A DNA stretch of 64,000 nucleotides from Primulina eburnea (lineage: Eukaryota > Streptophyta > Magnoliopsida > Lamiales > Gesneriaceae): assembly GCF_022965805.1 (NCBI RefSeq), contig NC_133102.1, positions 10,213,485 through 10,277,484 of the forward strand, in the 5' to 3' direction. Of this stretch, positions 1 through 10,340 are shown piece by piece. Numbering within the stretch: the stretch's first letter is position 1; each line of letters opens with the position of its first letter. The translations under genes were made by a program, and so were the position numbers. The notes under the pieces were generated by a model. It made no database searches, was not told the origin of the DNA, and saw nothing but the letters and a program-made list of their open reading frames with translations.

Positions 1-105
1 GAAGAAAAAATTGATGTCCATCTTAGGTAGTTACTATAATGTCCTGAACTTTAATAAAATAAAATAGATACATAAATATGCACTTTATTACTCACACACG
101 GTTAA
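1..105. other. left flank and target-site copy
   Basis: AT-rich flank with no coding signal. The last five bases (101-105, gttaa) are the left target-site duplication of the Tekay element that follows; the right copy is 5274-5278. Confidence 0.6.
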
Positions 106-1218
106 TGTAGTGACCCGTTCCAGAATCACCTACTAATCAAGAACTAAGCATGCAATTAACTTAATTAATAATAATCAGAGATAACAGCTGAAATATGGAC
201 AAATGACAGTAGTTATACAACCCAATCGAAATCAGAACAATCTCAGAATATATTCGGTACAACCATAACGAAATAGAATAGTACTGAAAACTAAACCAAC
301 CAGCTACTCACTGACCTCCTCCTGCTCTTCCTGAGCCATCCAACCTGAGGCCTGCCCCGTGGGAATGGGGTGTCCAAGATAAACAAAAACCGAGGACGTG
401 AGCGATAAGAACGCCCAGTACAAAAGCATGAGTATACAAACCTATATGAAATGCACATGCTATGATATGATACCAGGGTAGTCAAGAAATAGGAGTAACA
501 AAGGATCTCAAAATGCTCAGTCTAGAGGCGCCAAGTGGATAGTGCCGCGCGGTACTCCTCTGGGTCACTGCATCCACTACAAGAACAGACGTGGACCTAA
601 AATGTCCCGGATCACCGAAGCCCTCCCGACCCGTCGGCCACTGTGTACTCTCGGTGTCCATGCGTCCACAAGACAAGACAGGGCTGAGCGGCCCCACAAG
701 ATATAGCTTATCTCGAAAGAGATACAGCTCAACAGTAAAGGCTATCTCGAAGGAGATACGGCTCAACATGAAATGCAACATGCAGTAATAAACGTGACAT
801 AATAGCATGCATCATATGACATATATCAATGCACCACATAATCATGCAACACATATAAGAATGTATACTCGACCAGGATATCTCGGATAGTACTTTCGTA
901 CCTCTATCACAGCAAGCCTAGCCTTACGCAACACCGCTAATCAGGTCTAGAACAAGCCTACGCATCAAAAGCATACCCAATGAACAATACTACCATGCTC
1001 AACTAGCAAAACCAGTACTACCAAAGGTTTAGGGTTTACCTTCGTCCGTCGACAGCCCTTTGATGTCGATTGCCTCGTAACTCAGGCGTCGCTACACTAC
1101 CAATCCTGGCAGCTCTTGGCTATCGCTCGACCGACAACTAACCCTAGAAACCTTCCAAACCTCTCAAAATGAGACACAACTTCAAGAACTTGCCATCCAA
1201 AATGAGGAATTCCGAGCA

Positions 1219-1228
1219 CTATTTATAG
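1219..1228 (-). promoter_or_regulatory. TATA box in LTR
   Basis: On the minus strand this reads CTATAAATAG, a near-perfect plant TATA box. It lies just downstream of the palindrome array at 1235-1467. The same box is at 4940-4949 in the 5' LTR, where it would drive the element. Confidence 0.75.
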
Positions 1229-1234
1229 GCTATG

Positions 1235-1467
1235 TTCGGATCCACCGAACCCACTTCGGAACGTCCGAACTCCCACGTGTCCATCCGAACTCCCACGTGT
1301 CCATCGGCTCTTGACACCTCATGATCGGATCCACCGAACCTACACTTCGGAACGTCCGAACTCCCACGTGTCCATCGGCTCTTGACACCTCATGATCGGA
1401 TCCACCGAACTCACTTCGGATCGTCCGAACTCTTCGGTGCTACCGAACCATCTTCGGTCCGTCCGAT
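1235..1467 (-). promoter_or_regulatory. U3 array of TTCGG-n5-CCGAA palindromes and CACGTG boxes
   Basis: Seven 15-bp near-palindromes of the type TTCGG/CCGAA start at 1235, 1255, 1324, 1346, 1395, 1415 and 1433, with a related half-diverged unit at 1453. Neighbours within a group are 18 to 22 bp apart. Interleaved are three copies of a block containing CCCACGTGTCC, a G-box/ABRE-like core bound by plant bZIP or bHLH factors. The array ends 7 bp upstream of the TATA box. The copy in the 5' LTR is at 4956-5188. Confidence 0.7.
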
Positions 1468-1552
1468 CATGACCACGGTCAAAATTACACATTAAACCTT
1501 CTTAATCACCATTAATCCGTTAATTACCCAATTTGGAATTCGGGCTACTACA

Positions 1553-1570
1553 TTCTCCCCCCCTTAAAAG
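1553..1570 (-). other. Polypurine tract
   Basis: On the minus strand this is a purine run centred on AAGGGGGGGAGAA, directly next to the 3' LTR, as required to prime plus-strand DNA. Immediately upstream in element sense (1571-1588) is the motif gatttcgaggacgaaat, which recurs before the LTR in the other Tekay-type elements of this window. Confidence 0.85.
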
Positions 1571-1627
1571 ATTTCGTCCTCGAAATCAGGCTTAGAGGAT
1601 GAACAAAACGAAATAACAGCATCGTTA

Positions 1628-2684
1628 TTATATCTCAAATGTTGTTGAACACAACTGATCTAGAAAATCCCGAAAGACTCGATTCATCAGATCCATGAAC
1701 ACTGCTGGCGCATTCGTCAATCCAAATGGCGTAACTAGAAACTCGTAATGCCCATATCGAGTACGAAATGCAGTCTTGGAAATATCATCATCTCTAACTC
1801 TCATCTGATGATAACCCGATCGCAAGTCAATCTTGGAGTAAACAGAGGTACCCTGAAGCTGATCGAACAAATCATCGATACGAGGTAATGGATACTTGTT
1901 TTGGATCGTCACACGATTCAGCTGGCGATAATCAATGCACAAACGCATCGATCCATCCTTCTTCTTGACAAACAAGACTGGGGCTTCCCAAGGTGAAACA
2001 CTCGGGCGAATATAACCTTTATCAAGAAGATCCTGCAATTGCTGCTTCAATTCTCTCATCTCTGACGGAGCAAGACGATAGGGGGCACGAGAAATCGGTG
2101 CAGTCCCTGGCATTAACTCAATGCCAAATTCCACCTCTCTAACCGGAGGAAAACCAGGAATCTTATCTGGAAAAACATCAGGAGATTCACAAACCACTGG
2201 AATATCATCTATACCAACACTACCTGAGGAAGAATCAATCGCATAGATGAGGTAGCCTTCCCCGCCCGCCTCTAAAGCACGACAGGCTTTCAGAGCAGAT
2301 ACCACTGGCATCGGAGGTCGCGCTCCCTCACCATAGAAAAACCAACTAGAGCTCTCAGTTGTACAAAACTGAACAAGCTTCTGGTAACAATCCACGGTAG
2401 CTCGGTAGGTAGTCAATAGGTCTATACCTAGAATACAATCAAAATCTTCCATCTCCAAGATCATAAGATTCGCAATCAATTCGTTACCCTCAAAATCTAA
2501 GGGACAACCCATCACTAGACGCTTTGCTAACACCGAATGACCCATCGGGGTAGAAACGGAAAGAATGACGTCTAGAGAAACATACGGTAACTTATGACGC
2601 TTAACAAATCGTGCAAAAATGAATGTGATGCTCCGCTATCAATAAGAACAAAAGCAGGAATACCGCATAAATGAAAAGTACCTG
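1628..2684 (-). pseudogene. pol fragment: aspartic protease and truncated reverse transcriptase
   Basis: The minus strand encodes a protease with the catalytic motif DSGASHSF (about 2620-2645). After a one-base frameshift near 2616 comes an open frame (1628-2545) with the rest of the protease (ILGIDLL) and the RT fingers and palm: [38 protein letters not shown] and FGLTNAP. The frame ends a few residues after FRDFLDQ, just before the place where the catalytic F/Y-x-DD should be. An internal deletion then joins it to the 3' untranslated region. A second frameshift, in a GA run near 2690, separates it from gag. It cannot make an active RT. Family assignment to Tekay/Del is by residue similarity recalled from the family. 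Confidence 0.88.
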
Positions 2685-3728
2685 CTATGACTCTCTCTCT
2701 GTCTCATCTGCAGCCTGATCCTGGTTCAGCGCAAAAACCTGACCTTGGGCACGAGGTCGAAGATTTGAACTACCCACTGCCTGACCCTGCCTCCTCTGCT
2801 GAACAATCGTCTGAGATCCGGAACCAGATCCTGCTCCACCTCGCAACTGAGGACAATTCTTCTTGAGATGCCCCATCTCTCCGCACTGAAAACAAGCTCC
2901 CGTGGCTGATCGGCATTGCTCCGATGGATGGTTCTTCCCACAATGCACACAAGAAACCTTATTCTTATCAAAGCGGAAAACACCGCTAGACCGTGATCCA
3001 GATCCAGAAGAAGAAGAACCAGATTTCTTGAAAGACTGAGATCGAGGGCTCAAAGTACTCGGAGGTCGAGAAGAAAGAATAGCCCTACCACGCTGGAGAC
3101 TGATCTCTGCCTGGCGACACCGGTTCACTAACCCATCATAAGAAGTAGGATTATCACAGACAGTGACTCGATCAAAAATCTCCTGGTTAAGACCCTGGAG
3201 GAAATGGTCATACTTGGCCTCAGAACTGCCACTGATATGAGGGGCAAAAGGTAACAACTCGAAGAACTTCTGCTGATATTCATCAACAGACATACTCCCC
3301 TGCTTAAGATTCTGGAGCTCAATCGTCTTTGCCTGTCGAAGGGCTGGAGGAAAATACAGCTGCATGAAAGCTGCACGGAAATCGGCCCAAGTCACCCTAC
3401 CCTGAGACTGGACTATCGGCGCAGAAGTCGATCGCCACCACTTGCGCGCACGGCCCTCGAGAAGAAAACTAAGGGTCTCTATCTTCTGCTCCTCGGTGCA
3501 CTGGAATGCACGGAAACAACTCTCCATGCGCTCTAACCAATCCTCAGCATCATCGGGAGTCTCACCGCCGACTAAAGGCTTAGGCCCCATATGAATGAAA
3601 TGGTGCAAATCAAAACGCCTAGGACCATCCCGACGATGACGATGTTCACGATGACGCCTACGATCATCCTGGTCACCCCAACGACCTACACTTCCCTGAC
3701 TACTCTCATCACCAAAGTGGTCAGCCAT
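2685..3728 (-). CDS. gag: Tekay-type Gag polyprotein
   Basis: An intact minus-strand frame of about 347 residues from the ATG of MADHFGDESSQ. An in-frame extension of 17 residues upstream is less likely to be translated. It has an Arg/His-rich N-terminus, then the retrotransposon gag domain (AEDWLERMESCFRAF, LLEGRARKWW, LRQAKTIELQNLKQG, SVDEYQQKF). A Ser/Gly-rich linker follows, then a CCHC zinc knuckle CFQCGEMGHLKKNC near residue 300. Gag assembles the virus-like particle in the cytoplasm and packages RNA. Normally gag and pol are one frame in this lineage. Here the gag stop comes from slippage in a GAGAGA run, so it now ends as a free Gag. This is the only full-length protein left in the element. 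Confidence 0.88.
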   Translation of the reverse strand: MADHFGDESSQGSVGRWGDQDDRRRHREHRHRRDGPRRFDLHHFIHMGPKPLVGGETPDDAEDWLERMESCFRAFQCTEEQKIETLSFLLEGRARKWWRSTSAPIVQSQGRVTWADFRAAFMQLYFPPALRQAKTIELQNLKQGSMSVDEYQQKFFELLPFAPHISGSSEAKYDHFLQGLNQEIFDRVTVCDNPTSYDGLVNRCRQAEISLQRGRAILSSRPPSTLSPRSQSFKKSGSSSSGSGSRSSGVFRFDKNKVSCVHCGKNHPSEQCRSATGACFQCGEMGHLKKNCPQLRGGAGSGSGSQTIVQQRRQGQAVGSSNLRPRAQGQVFALNQDQAADETERES

Positions 3729-3810
3729 CGCTACAAGATAGAATAGGGAAAATGGTAAAATGGTCCACGAAAATCCCAAAACAGAATCTATATCCCAAAA
3801 TCGTAAGCAT

Positions 3811-3822
3811 GCTCTGATACCA
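3811..3822 (-). other. Primer binding site, initiator-Met tRNA
   Basis: The minus strand reads TGGTATCAGAGC, complementary to the 3' end of plant initiator-Met tRNA. It lies four bases from the 5' LTR (3827-5273) and fixes the element's orientation. Confidence 0.92.
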
Positions 3823-3826
3823 TAAA

Positions 3827-5273
3827 TGTAGTGACCCGTTCCAGAATCACCTACTAATCAAGAACTAAGCATGCAATTAACTTAATTAATAATAATCAGA
3901 GATAACAGCGGAAATATGGACAAATGACAGTAGTTATACAACCCAATCGAAATCAGAACAATCTCAGAATATATTCGGTACAACCATAACGAAATAGAAT
4001 AGTACTGAAAACTAAACCAACCAGCTACTCACTAACCTCCTCCTGCTCTTCCTGAGCCATCCAACCTGAGGCCTGCCCTGTGGGAATGGGGTGTCCAAGA
4101 TAAACAAAAACCGAGGACGTGAGCGATAAGAACGCCCAGTACAAAAGCATGAGTATACAAACCTATATGAAATGCACATGCTATGATATGATACCAGGGT
4201 ATTCAAGAAATAGGAGTAACAAAGGATCTCAAAATGCTCAGTCTAGAGGCGCCAAGTGGATAGTGCCGCGCGGTACTCCTCTGGGTCACTGCATCCACTA
4301 CAAGAACAGACGTGGACCTAAAATGTCCCGGATCACCGAAGCCCTCCCGACCCGTCGGCCACTGTGTACTCTCGGTGTCCATGCGTCCACAAGACAAGAC
4401 AGGGCTGAGCGGCCCCACAAGATATAGCTTATCTCGAAAGAGATACAGCTCAACAGTAAAGGCTATCTCGAAGGAGATACGGCTCAACATGAAATGCAAC
4501 ATGCAGTAATAAACGTGACATAATAGCATGCATCATATGACATATATCAATGCACCACATAATCATGCAACACATATAAGAATGTATACTCGACCAGGAT
4601 ATCTCGGATAGTACTTTCGTACCTCTATCACAGCAAGCCTAGCCTTACGCAACACCGCTAATCAGGTCTAGAACAAGCCTACGCATCAAAAGCATATCCA
4701 ATGAACAATACTACCATGCTCAACTAGCAAAACCAGTACTACCAAAGGTTTAGGGTTTACCTTCGTCCGTCGACAGCCCTTTGATGTCGATTGCCTCGTA
4801 ACTCAGGCGTCGCTACACTACCAATCCTGGCAGCTCTTGGCTATCGCTCGACCGACAACTAACCCTAGAAACCTTCCAAACCTCTCAAAATGAGACACAA
4901 CTTCAAGAACTTGCCATCCAAAATGAGGAATTCCGAGCACTATTTATAGGCTATGTTCGGATCCACCGAACCCACTTCGGAACGTCCGAACTCCCACGTG
5001 TCCATCCGAACTCCCACGTGTCCATCGGCTCTTGACACCTCATGATCGGATCCACCGAACCTACACTTCGGAACGTCCGAACTCCCACGTGTCCATCGGC
5101 TCTTGACACCTCATGATCGGATCCACCGAACTCACTTCGGATCGTCCGAACTCTTCGGTGCTACCGAACCATCTTCGGTCCGTCCGATCATGACCACGGT
5201 CAAAATTACACATTAAACCTTCTTAATCACCATTAATCCGTTAATTACCCAATTTGGAATTCGGGCTACTACA
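3827..5273 (-). repeat. 5' LTR of the minus-strand Tekay element
   Basis: A 1447-bp LTR with the same length as the 3' LTR and only a handful of substitutions. Its TATA box is at 4940-4949 and the palindrome/CACGTG array at 4956-5188. The right target duplication gttaa is at 5274-5278. Confidence 0.95.
4940..5188 (-). promoter_or_regulatory. Active-position promoter of the Tekay element
   Basis: This is the 5' LTR copy of the TATA box (4940-4949) and upstream palindrome array (4956-5188). In this position it would drive transcription leftwards through gag. Three CACGTG cores in the array could confer ABA or stress response; that is inference from the motif alone. Confidence 0.6.
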
Positions 5274-5338
5274 GTTAATCTAGTTCTTCCAGTAGTACTT
5301 TGAGCATCAGAGCACCACTTATTAGTCCTCATTATATC

Positions 5339-5583
5339 GCTCCAAAAGGTGAAATCGCTCACCTTAGGCGCCCCTCACCTCCGGCCCGACAGGATTGTGA
5401 GAGGAGTTAAATCATGGTGACTCAGCCAACCAACAACAGCTAGACCTTATGCTACGCTACGCACAAGGAGCTCCCCCACATTGGAAGGAATTAAACTCTC
5501 ACACTGCCGCTTGCGAGACTCGACCCCTGGTCATTGCTCCAAGATTCACTGCTGCTGACCAACTGAGCTAAGCCCATGCGGGC
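5339..5583 (-). mobile_element. tRNA-derived SINE
   Basis: A 245-bp unit with perfect 18-bp target duplications attagtcctcattatatc at 5321-5338 and 5584-5601. On the minus strand it begins with a tRNA-like head. An A box TAGCTCAGTTGG is at 5559-5570 and a B box GGTCGAGTCTC is at 5516-5526, about 30 nt apart, as in Pol III internal promoters. The 3' end has a hairpin AGGTGA-GCGATT-TCACCT followed by TTTT, a possible Pol III stop. There is no poly(A) tail. I cannot name the family. Confidence 0.88.
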
Positions 5584-5601
5584 ATTAGTCCTCATTATAT
5601 C

Positions 5602-5784
5602 ATATATATGTACTCGGGTTTTAAAACATTATTATCATTTCAATCCATCAATATATGAAGATGGTTGTAGAAGTTAGCGAGGATTAGCAGGTTTGTCATC
5701 TCTCTGATTGGGTTAGATATCGGTTTTAGTTTGTCGTCCTAATCGTTTTTGTTAGGAATTACAACTGAGATATTAACGCTAGTT
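5602..5784. other. Unassigned spacer
   Basis: AT-rich sequence with no coding, RNA or repeat signal that I can support. Confidence 0.4.
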
Positions 5785-6600
5785 TGTCAGGATCGAGATT
5801 TGAAATTTTAGAGGGGGAGTGAATAAATTTTCTTTGAATTTTTTCGATTGTGTTAACAATGCTAAAACTTTCTTCTTGTTAATAGAGTTTTCAGCAAGTC
5901 AATCAGTGTGAACTGTGCGGATTTAGGATTACTGAAACTGGTTTGAACAAATAACTATTCAGTTGGGTAGTTAAGAGAAGATAAACTAAATGATAAAGGA
6001 ATACATGAATGTTTATGGATGTTCCGAGACTTCAATGCTCCTACGTCACCCTTTCTTCCTCAAAAAAGATTTGTACTAAAAGATTTTGGTAATTAAAGTG
6101 ATTTGAAATTACCTACTTCAGTAGAAGTTAACATTGCCTAATTGAAACTCTTACAGAAACTTAAACTGAAAAACTTAAAGTAGTATAGTTTCTTTCTCAT
6201 AGCTTATGTGAACTAAATAGAATAATTTTGTGCACGAATGTGATCCTTGATATGATAAGATAAATAACAAATCATTGTGTGCTTCTTCTTTATTCCGACT
6301 TCTTATAATATTTTTGAAAAGAGATTGTCTTTGCTTTCAGTCGAGGATTCTTGTAGATGACTGGTTCAACTGATCCTATATATGGTCTCAATCTTCGACG
6401 GTAACTTGTACAAAAAATATCCATTCATGATTGCAAATATACCAGTTGCCGATTCATCGTCTTTTCTGGTATTAGTTGACTTCTGACATAGACTGTCATT
6501 CTTATCCTTACAGTGATCGGTGAGGACAAAAAAGCTATATTACTTTAGGTTCCGATCCTTAATAATTGATCGGTAAGGTCCTCGTAACGATCTCGTTTAA
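5785..6600 (-). repeat. Degenerate copia-type LTR remnant
   Basis: Similar in layout to the LTRs of the copia element at 34175-45402: a purine-rich start with 'agagggggagtgaataaa', then 'ggatgttccgagacttc' and 'tcctacgtcaccctttc' in the same order. It is strongly diverged, ends are approximate, and no target duplication is seen. Orientation follows the order of these blocks. Confidence 0.5.
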
Positions 6601-6609
6601 AGTGATAGT

Positions 6610-8065
6610 CGTTGGGTTATCAGTTTTTTCGTGTCCAAAACGCAGCGGAAGTTTAAAAATTTTATTTTGACATTCAAATATTATCTTGGATACTCGTATG
6701 TTTTAAATTAAAAGAATATACATAGGGATTTTATAATTTACCTTTAGTGACTAAATCACACGGCACCAACTACTTCGGTATTAGCGGATGTAACTCTTGT
6801 TGAATTCCTTACAAACTTTCTTCAAAATATTCTTTCTTCAATCCCCTAATCCGGTTCACGACTGAATTACTTGTTCCTCTTTTAACTTGTACTAGATAGT
6901 ACAGCACGTTGGAGAGCAAAAATTGAGAGGCGGCTCAAAACCTTGAAAAATTGGAGTGGCCGAATATTTTGACAGAAGGGAGTGCAATTTTCGGAAATTG
7001 CAAGGAAGATAATGGAGGCTAGTGGAGGCTAAGGTTATGACTTATTCCATAAAACAAAAGCCTTAACCTAATTACCTTAATTATAGATTTATGTTCCATA
7101 ATTAACTTTAATGGACTTGATTAATTAATTGGACTAGTCCAACTAGTTAAATTAATTATATCAAAGTTCATTAAGAACTTTAATTATTTAGTATGTTAGA
7201 CTTGTACTCCGACAAGCTCATTAAATATACTTTTACTACATTTAATTTAATATTTAATAAACTCAACTCGCGAGTTTAGTAATTTAAATTCTCAAATTTT
7301 ATAGATTTAAATCCTTGGATTTATTCTATCGGAATTTTAAATAACATAATTTCAATTTGTTGAATTTACTGTCTCATAAATTCAGCTCTTTGAATTTACT
7401 ATATCATAATTTTATATAAATTTAACTCCTTGAATTAGTCTCTCAAATTTTAATTATCATAAATTGAACTCATTGAATTTAATTATCATAAATTCAACTC
7501 CTACACATTTCACAATTGCGCCCAACCTCGCCACCTTGTGACCCCTGCGGAGTCGGTAAACGAGTCAAAGTACAATCCTAGTATGTAGAGTCTCAGTTTG
7601 TCCCAGGTCGTAAGGACTAATCATGTGCAATCACAACCACAGATTTTTCCTATCAATGAATGATAACCACTTAGAAAGTCCGAGGGAGGGTTGTTCGGTA
7701 CAATCATCGTATGATTACCCATTTGTATGATTGGATATCTCTATGCCCTTACTATGAAACATGGTACACAACATCACAGATGCTAGTCTCAAGCTCAAGC
7801 GGTCTTTATCCTTATTTTAGTCGGCTGAATCGACTACGAACAAATTTAGAATATACAGTGTTTACAAATGAGTTCAAAGATCGAATTACAATTCATTTGT
7901 ATTAAAGTATAATCAAAGAATTTATCTATGCTGATTGCATGACTATACAGATAAAGTAAAATGAAACCATAAAAAGTTAAATTATATTAAAATAAAGATT
8001 GTTTATTTCACTTGAGTCATTAAATTCCCTAGCCAACTGTTGACTTGCAGGCATCTACACTAACA
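6610..8065. repeat. Probable old solo LTR
   Basis: About 1456 bp running from 'cgttgggttatc' (an LTR start would be tgttggg) to 'gcatctacactaaca'. Flanking pentamers atagt (6605-6609) and atagc (8066-8070) match at four of five positions and may be a decayed target duplication. It contains 'gtgtccaaaacgcagcgg', which I associate with copia-type LTRs. A 64-codon frame inside it is not convincing. Confidence 0.45.
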
Positions 8066-8317
8066 ATAGCATGTTGGTTTGAATTAAATCAGAAGCTCCT
8101 TAAGCATTTTGGTAGATTGATTTTTACGCTGGATATTACTTTGAGTTTGCGATTAGTTAGGTTAGTTATTTCAGTTTTTTGGTCGAATTTTTAGTTTGGA
8201 TCTTTTTATCAAACATAAAAACTAAATGTTCCAATATAGTTGAAGTGAGGTTGCACAACATGATTGTATAATTCAAATTCTTCTGGTTGAATTATTGCAT
8301 TCATGGAAGAATAGGAG
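8066..8317. other. Spacer with target-site copy
   Basis: No gene or repeat recognised. The last five bases (8313-8317, aggag) are the left target duplication of the Tekay element that follows. Confidence 0.5.
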
Positions 8318-9720
8318 TGTAGTGCCCAAATTCAGTACACGTATAACCCATGCATTCATTTAATTATTAAATAATTTAATTAATTTTATATTGATTTTAG
8401 CGATGCATGACTTATTTAAATGCATTATTTTAAATTAATTACGTTTATGTGATGCATGTTAAAAATAGTTTTCGTGCTTCATGTTTCAGGCGATTATTCG
8501 AGGCGGGATCGAGGAAAAGACCGGTGACGATTTTGGCAATTTAGGACGTGGTATTTTATTTTAAGATTTATGATGGGGCATTTTAAATAAACTACAGAGT
8601 TTTAGTATTTTAAAGCCTTATTTATGTATGGAGTGATTTAAGAGTTTAAAACTTTTAAAATTGGTGTGTAATTTTTTTAATTGTAGAGTTTGATTAAATT
8701 AGTGTTGTTAACTTTTAATTAGTATTTAATTTAGTTAATTTAGCACAAATTTCTCCTAATTAAAAAAAAACACACACGTTACACACACTCACACACACTT
8801 ACACATTTTTACACACACTAAAACACACAACACACCCTACACATCTTATTTTCAGATTTTAAAAGAGAGAAACCTAGGGTTCCTACTCCTTCAGCAGCCG
8901 CCCCCTTTCATTCATCATCCTAGCCAAATTTTCGTAAGTTTTACTGCAAGATTTTGGAGCCACCGTCGTCCCGGATCAAGCCTCGTTCCATCTCCGCTTT
9001 GGTGTCGTCGTTACGGTATTTTTAAATATAAAAAAAGCACGTATATTCTGTTCTTTCCTCATCGATCATGTCATATTATGCATGTGTTGTTATTTATGCG
9101 TAAATCCATGTATGAAGTGTAGTAGTTTGAGCGGTTATTTGTTTGGATCGATTTTGAAGGAAAAATTTTTTTAGATCTAAACTCGTTTTTTTTGTTCTTC
9201 TCAAAACTAAGATTTTTCAGTCGAGATTTTGAGAAAACTTTCAACTATAAAATTGTATAACTTTTCGATACCTTCGATTTGATATAAAATTCGAAATTTT
9301 TGGACGAAAATTGAGTGGGTTATTGCGTTTTTCGTGGGGCTGCTCAAACTGCGACTTTTACGAAAATTGTGTTCTTGAAGTTTATTGGTTGCAGGCTTCA
9401 TTGGAGATCGACGGGCGATCGTTGTTGCACCTAGGTATGATTATTATGTTGTTGGTTTGGTATGTGTACGTCGTTTAGTGTCGATAGGCACTCGAATGCC
9501 TTAGAAGTCGTAGATAAGGAATTGGTGTCAATTGTCACGTTTTGAATGGTATGCGTCGTAGGGTGAACATCGTCGCTTTGGGAATTTTTACGAATATGGT
9601 TTGATGTTGTGGCACGCTAGGTTGAGTCTTGGGGTGTCGATTTGTGGACCGTGCAATCGAGTCTAGACTGTTAAGCAAGAACTTGATTAGAATTTCCGAA
9701 GTTTTCATGTCCCGCAGGTA

Positions 9721-9903
9721 CACGGACCCACAGACGGACCCTGGCACGGGGTCCGTGCCTTGTTTCTTCCGGGGTGTATTTTTCCAGAGTCTACACGGAC
9801 CCCCACCCGGACCCTGACACGGGGTCTGTGTCCACCCTTTCCTCTGAACCTTTTCACCCGAGCCTACACGGACCCCCACACGGATGTAGACACGGGGTCC
9901 GTG
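9721..9903 (+). promoter_or_regulatory. Paired CACGG...CCGTG palindromes upstream of TATA
   Basis: Three pairs. Each has a left CACGGACCC box and a right CACGGGGTCCGTG palindrome starting 24 bp later: 9721/9745, 9794/9818 and 9867/9891. In the third, the arms ACACGGACCCC and GGGGTCCGTGT can pair over 11 bp. The array sits about 67 bp upstream of the TATA box at 9970. The 3' LTR copy is at about 17258-17443 and a related array is in the solo LTR at 59532-59643. Confidence 0.65.
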
Positions 9904-9969
9904 TCCTTCATATTTTGGGAAGAAAATTTAATGTTTGCTTGGGGCGCGATGTCATGGGTTAGTGCAAGG

Positions 9970-9978
9970 ATTATAAAG
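9970..9978 (+). promoter_or_regulatory. Probable LTR TATA box
   Basis: TTATAAAGG, in the only region of the LTR where a TATA box follows a GC-rich array. The matching site in the 3' LTR is near 17509-17519. Confidence 0.5.
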
Positions 9979-10220
9979 GTCGAGTCAAGGGAAATTGTAG
10001 AGGGTTCTAAGAATTGATTGAGCTTGAGAGTGAGTATGATAAATACGTCTAAGTTATGCAAGTTAAGTATGTAAATTCATGCTAGTATGTGCAGAAACGG
10101 CCCCGATCGAAGTCCAACGAATCCCTCAACGCCAAGTAAGTATGTTTGACGTGCGAGAAAATATTTTAAGTTTTTGAGGTATGCTAAATGTGTTGTGACC
10201 AAACTATGTTTAAGATTGGA

Positions 10221-10340
10221 AAGCGTTAAATTATGAACGGGGACCAATCCGCCCGTTAAATTATGAACGGGTTAGATCGTGGTTGGAAAGCGTTAAATTA
10301 TGAACGGGGACCAACCAGCCTGTTAAATTATGAATGGGGA
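10221..10340 (+). repeat. Leader repeat GTTAAATTATGAACGGG
   Basis: Four copies of GTTAAATTATGAAcGGG alternate with 'gaccaaycmgcc' spacers, downstream of the TATA box and so probably in the transcript leader. The block is also in the 3' LTR (about 17762-17876) and is almost unchanged in the diverged solo LTR at 60055-60175. Confidence 0.7.

Larger units (their letters stand above)
106..1552 (-). repeat. 3' LTR of the minus-strand Tekay element
   Basis: A 1447-bp LTR, nearly identical to 3827-5273. It begins tgtagtgacc and ends gctactaca. On the minus strand the U3 part is at the high-coordinate end; it holds palindromes and CACGTG boxes, followed by a TATA box at 1219-1228. Short open frames inside the LTR are incidental. 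Confidence 0.95.
106..5273 (-). mobile_element. Non-autonomous Tekay-type Ty3/gypsy LTR retrotransposon
   Basis: A complete insertion bounded by two 1447-bp LTRs that start TG and end CA, with a 5-bp target duplication gttaa on both sides. The internal region is only 2274 bp. It carries gag, protease and the first half of reverse transcriptase on the minus strand, then jumps directly to the 3' untranslated end. The rest of RT, RNase H, integrase and chromodomain are missing. I saw about five base differences between the LTRs by eye (roughly 0.35%), so the insertion is recent. It could only have moved using enzymes supplied by another copy, unless the deletion happened after insertion. Gag and RT resemble the Tekay/Del chromovirus lineage. 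Confidence 0.93.

Noticed and set aside
291..808. Two overlapping short minus-strand frames, repeated at 4012-4529
   Set aside because: They lie within the LTRs, have no start context or family match, and are repeated only because the LTR is.
5551..5583. A functional tRNA gene
   Set aside because: Only the A and B boxes and head are tRNA-like; there is no full cloverleaf or anticodon arm, and 18-bp duplications mark it as a SINE.
7711..7905. A 64-codon plus-strand gene
   Set aside because: Inside a probable solo LTR, no context, no recognisable residues.
9535..10061. Several short frames on both strands, repeated at 17074-17600
   Set aside because: Within the Tekay LTR and explained by the CACGG/CCGTG palindromes being open on both strands.
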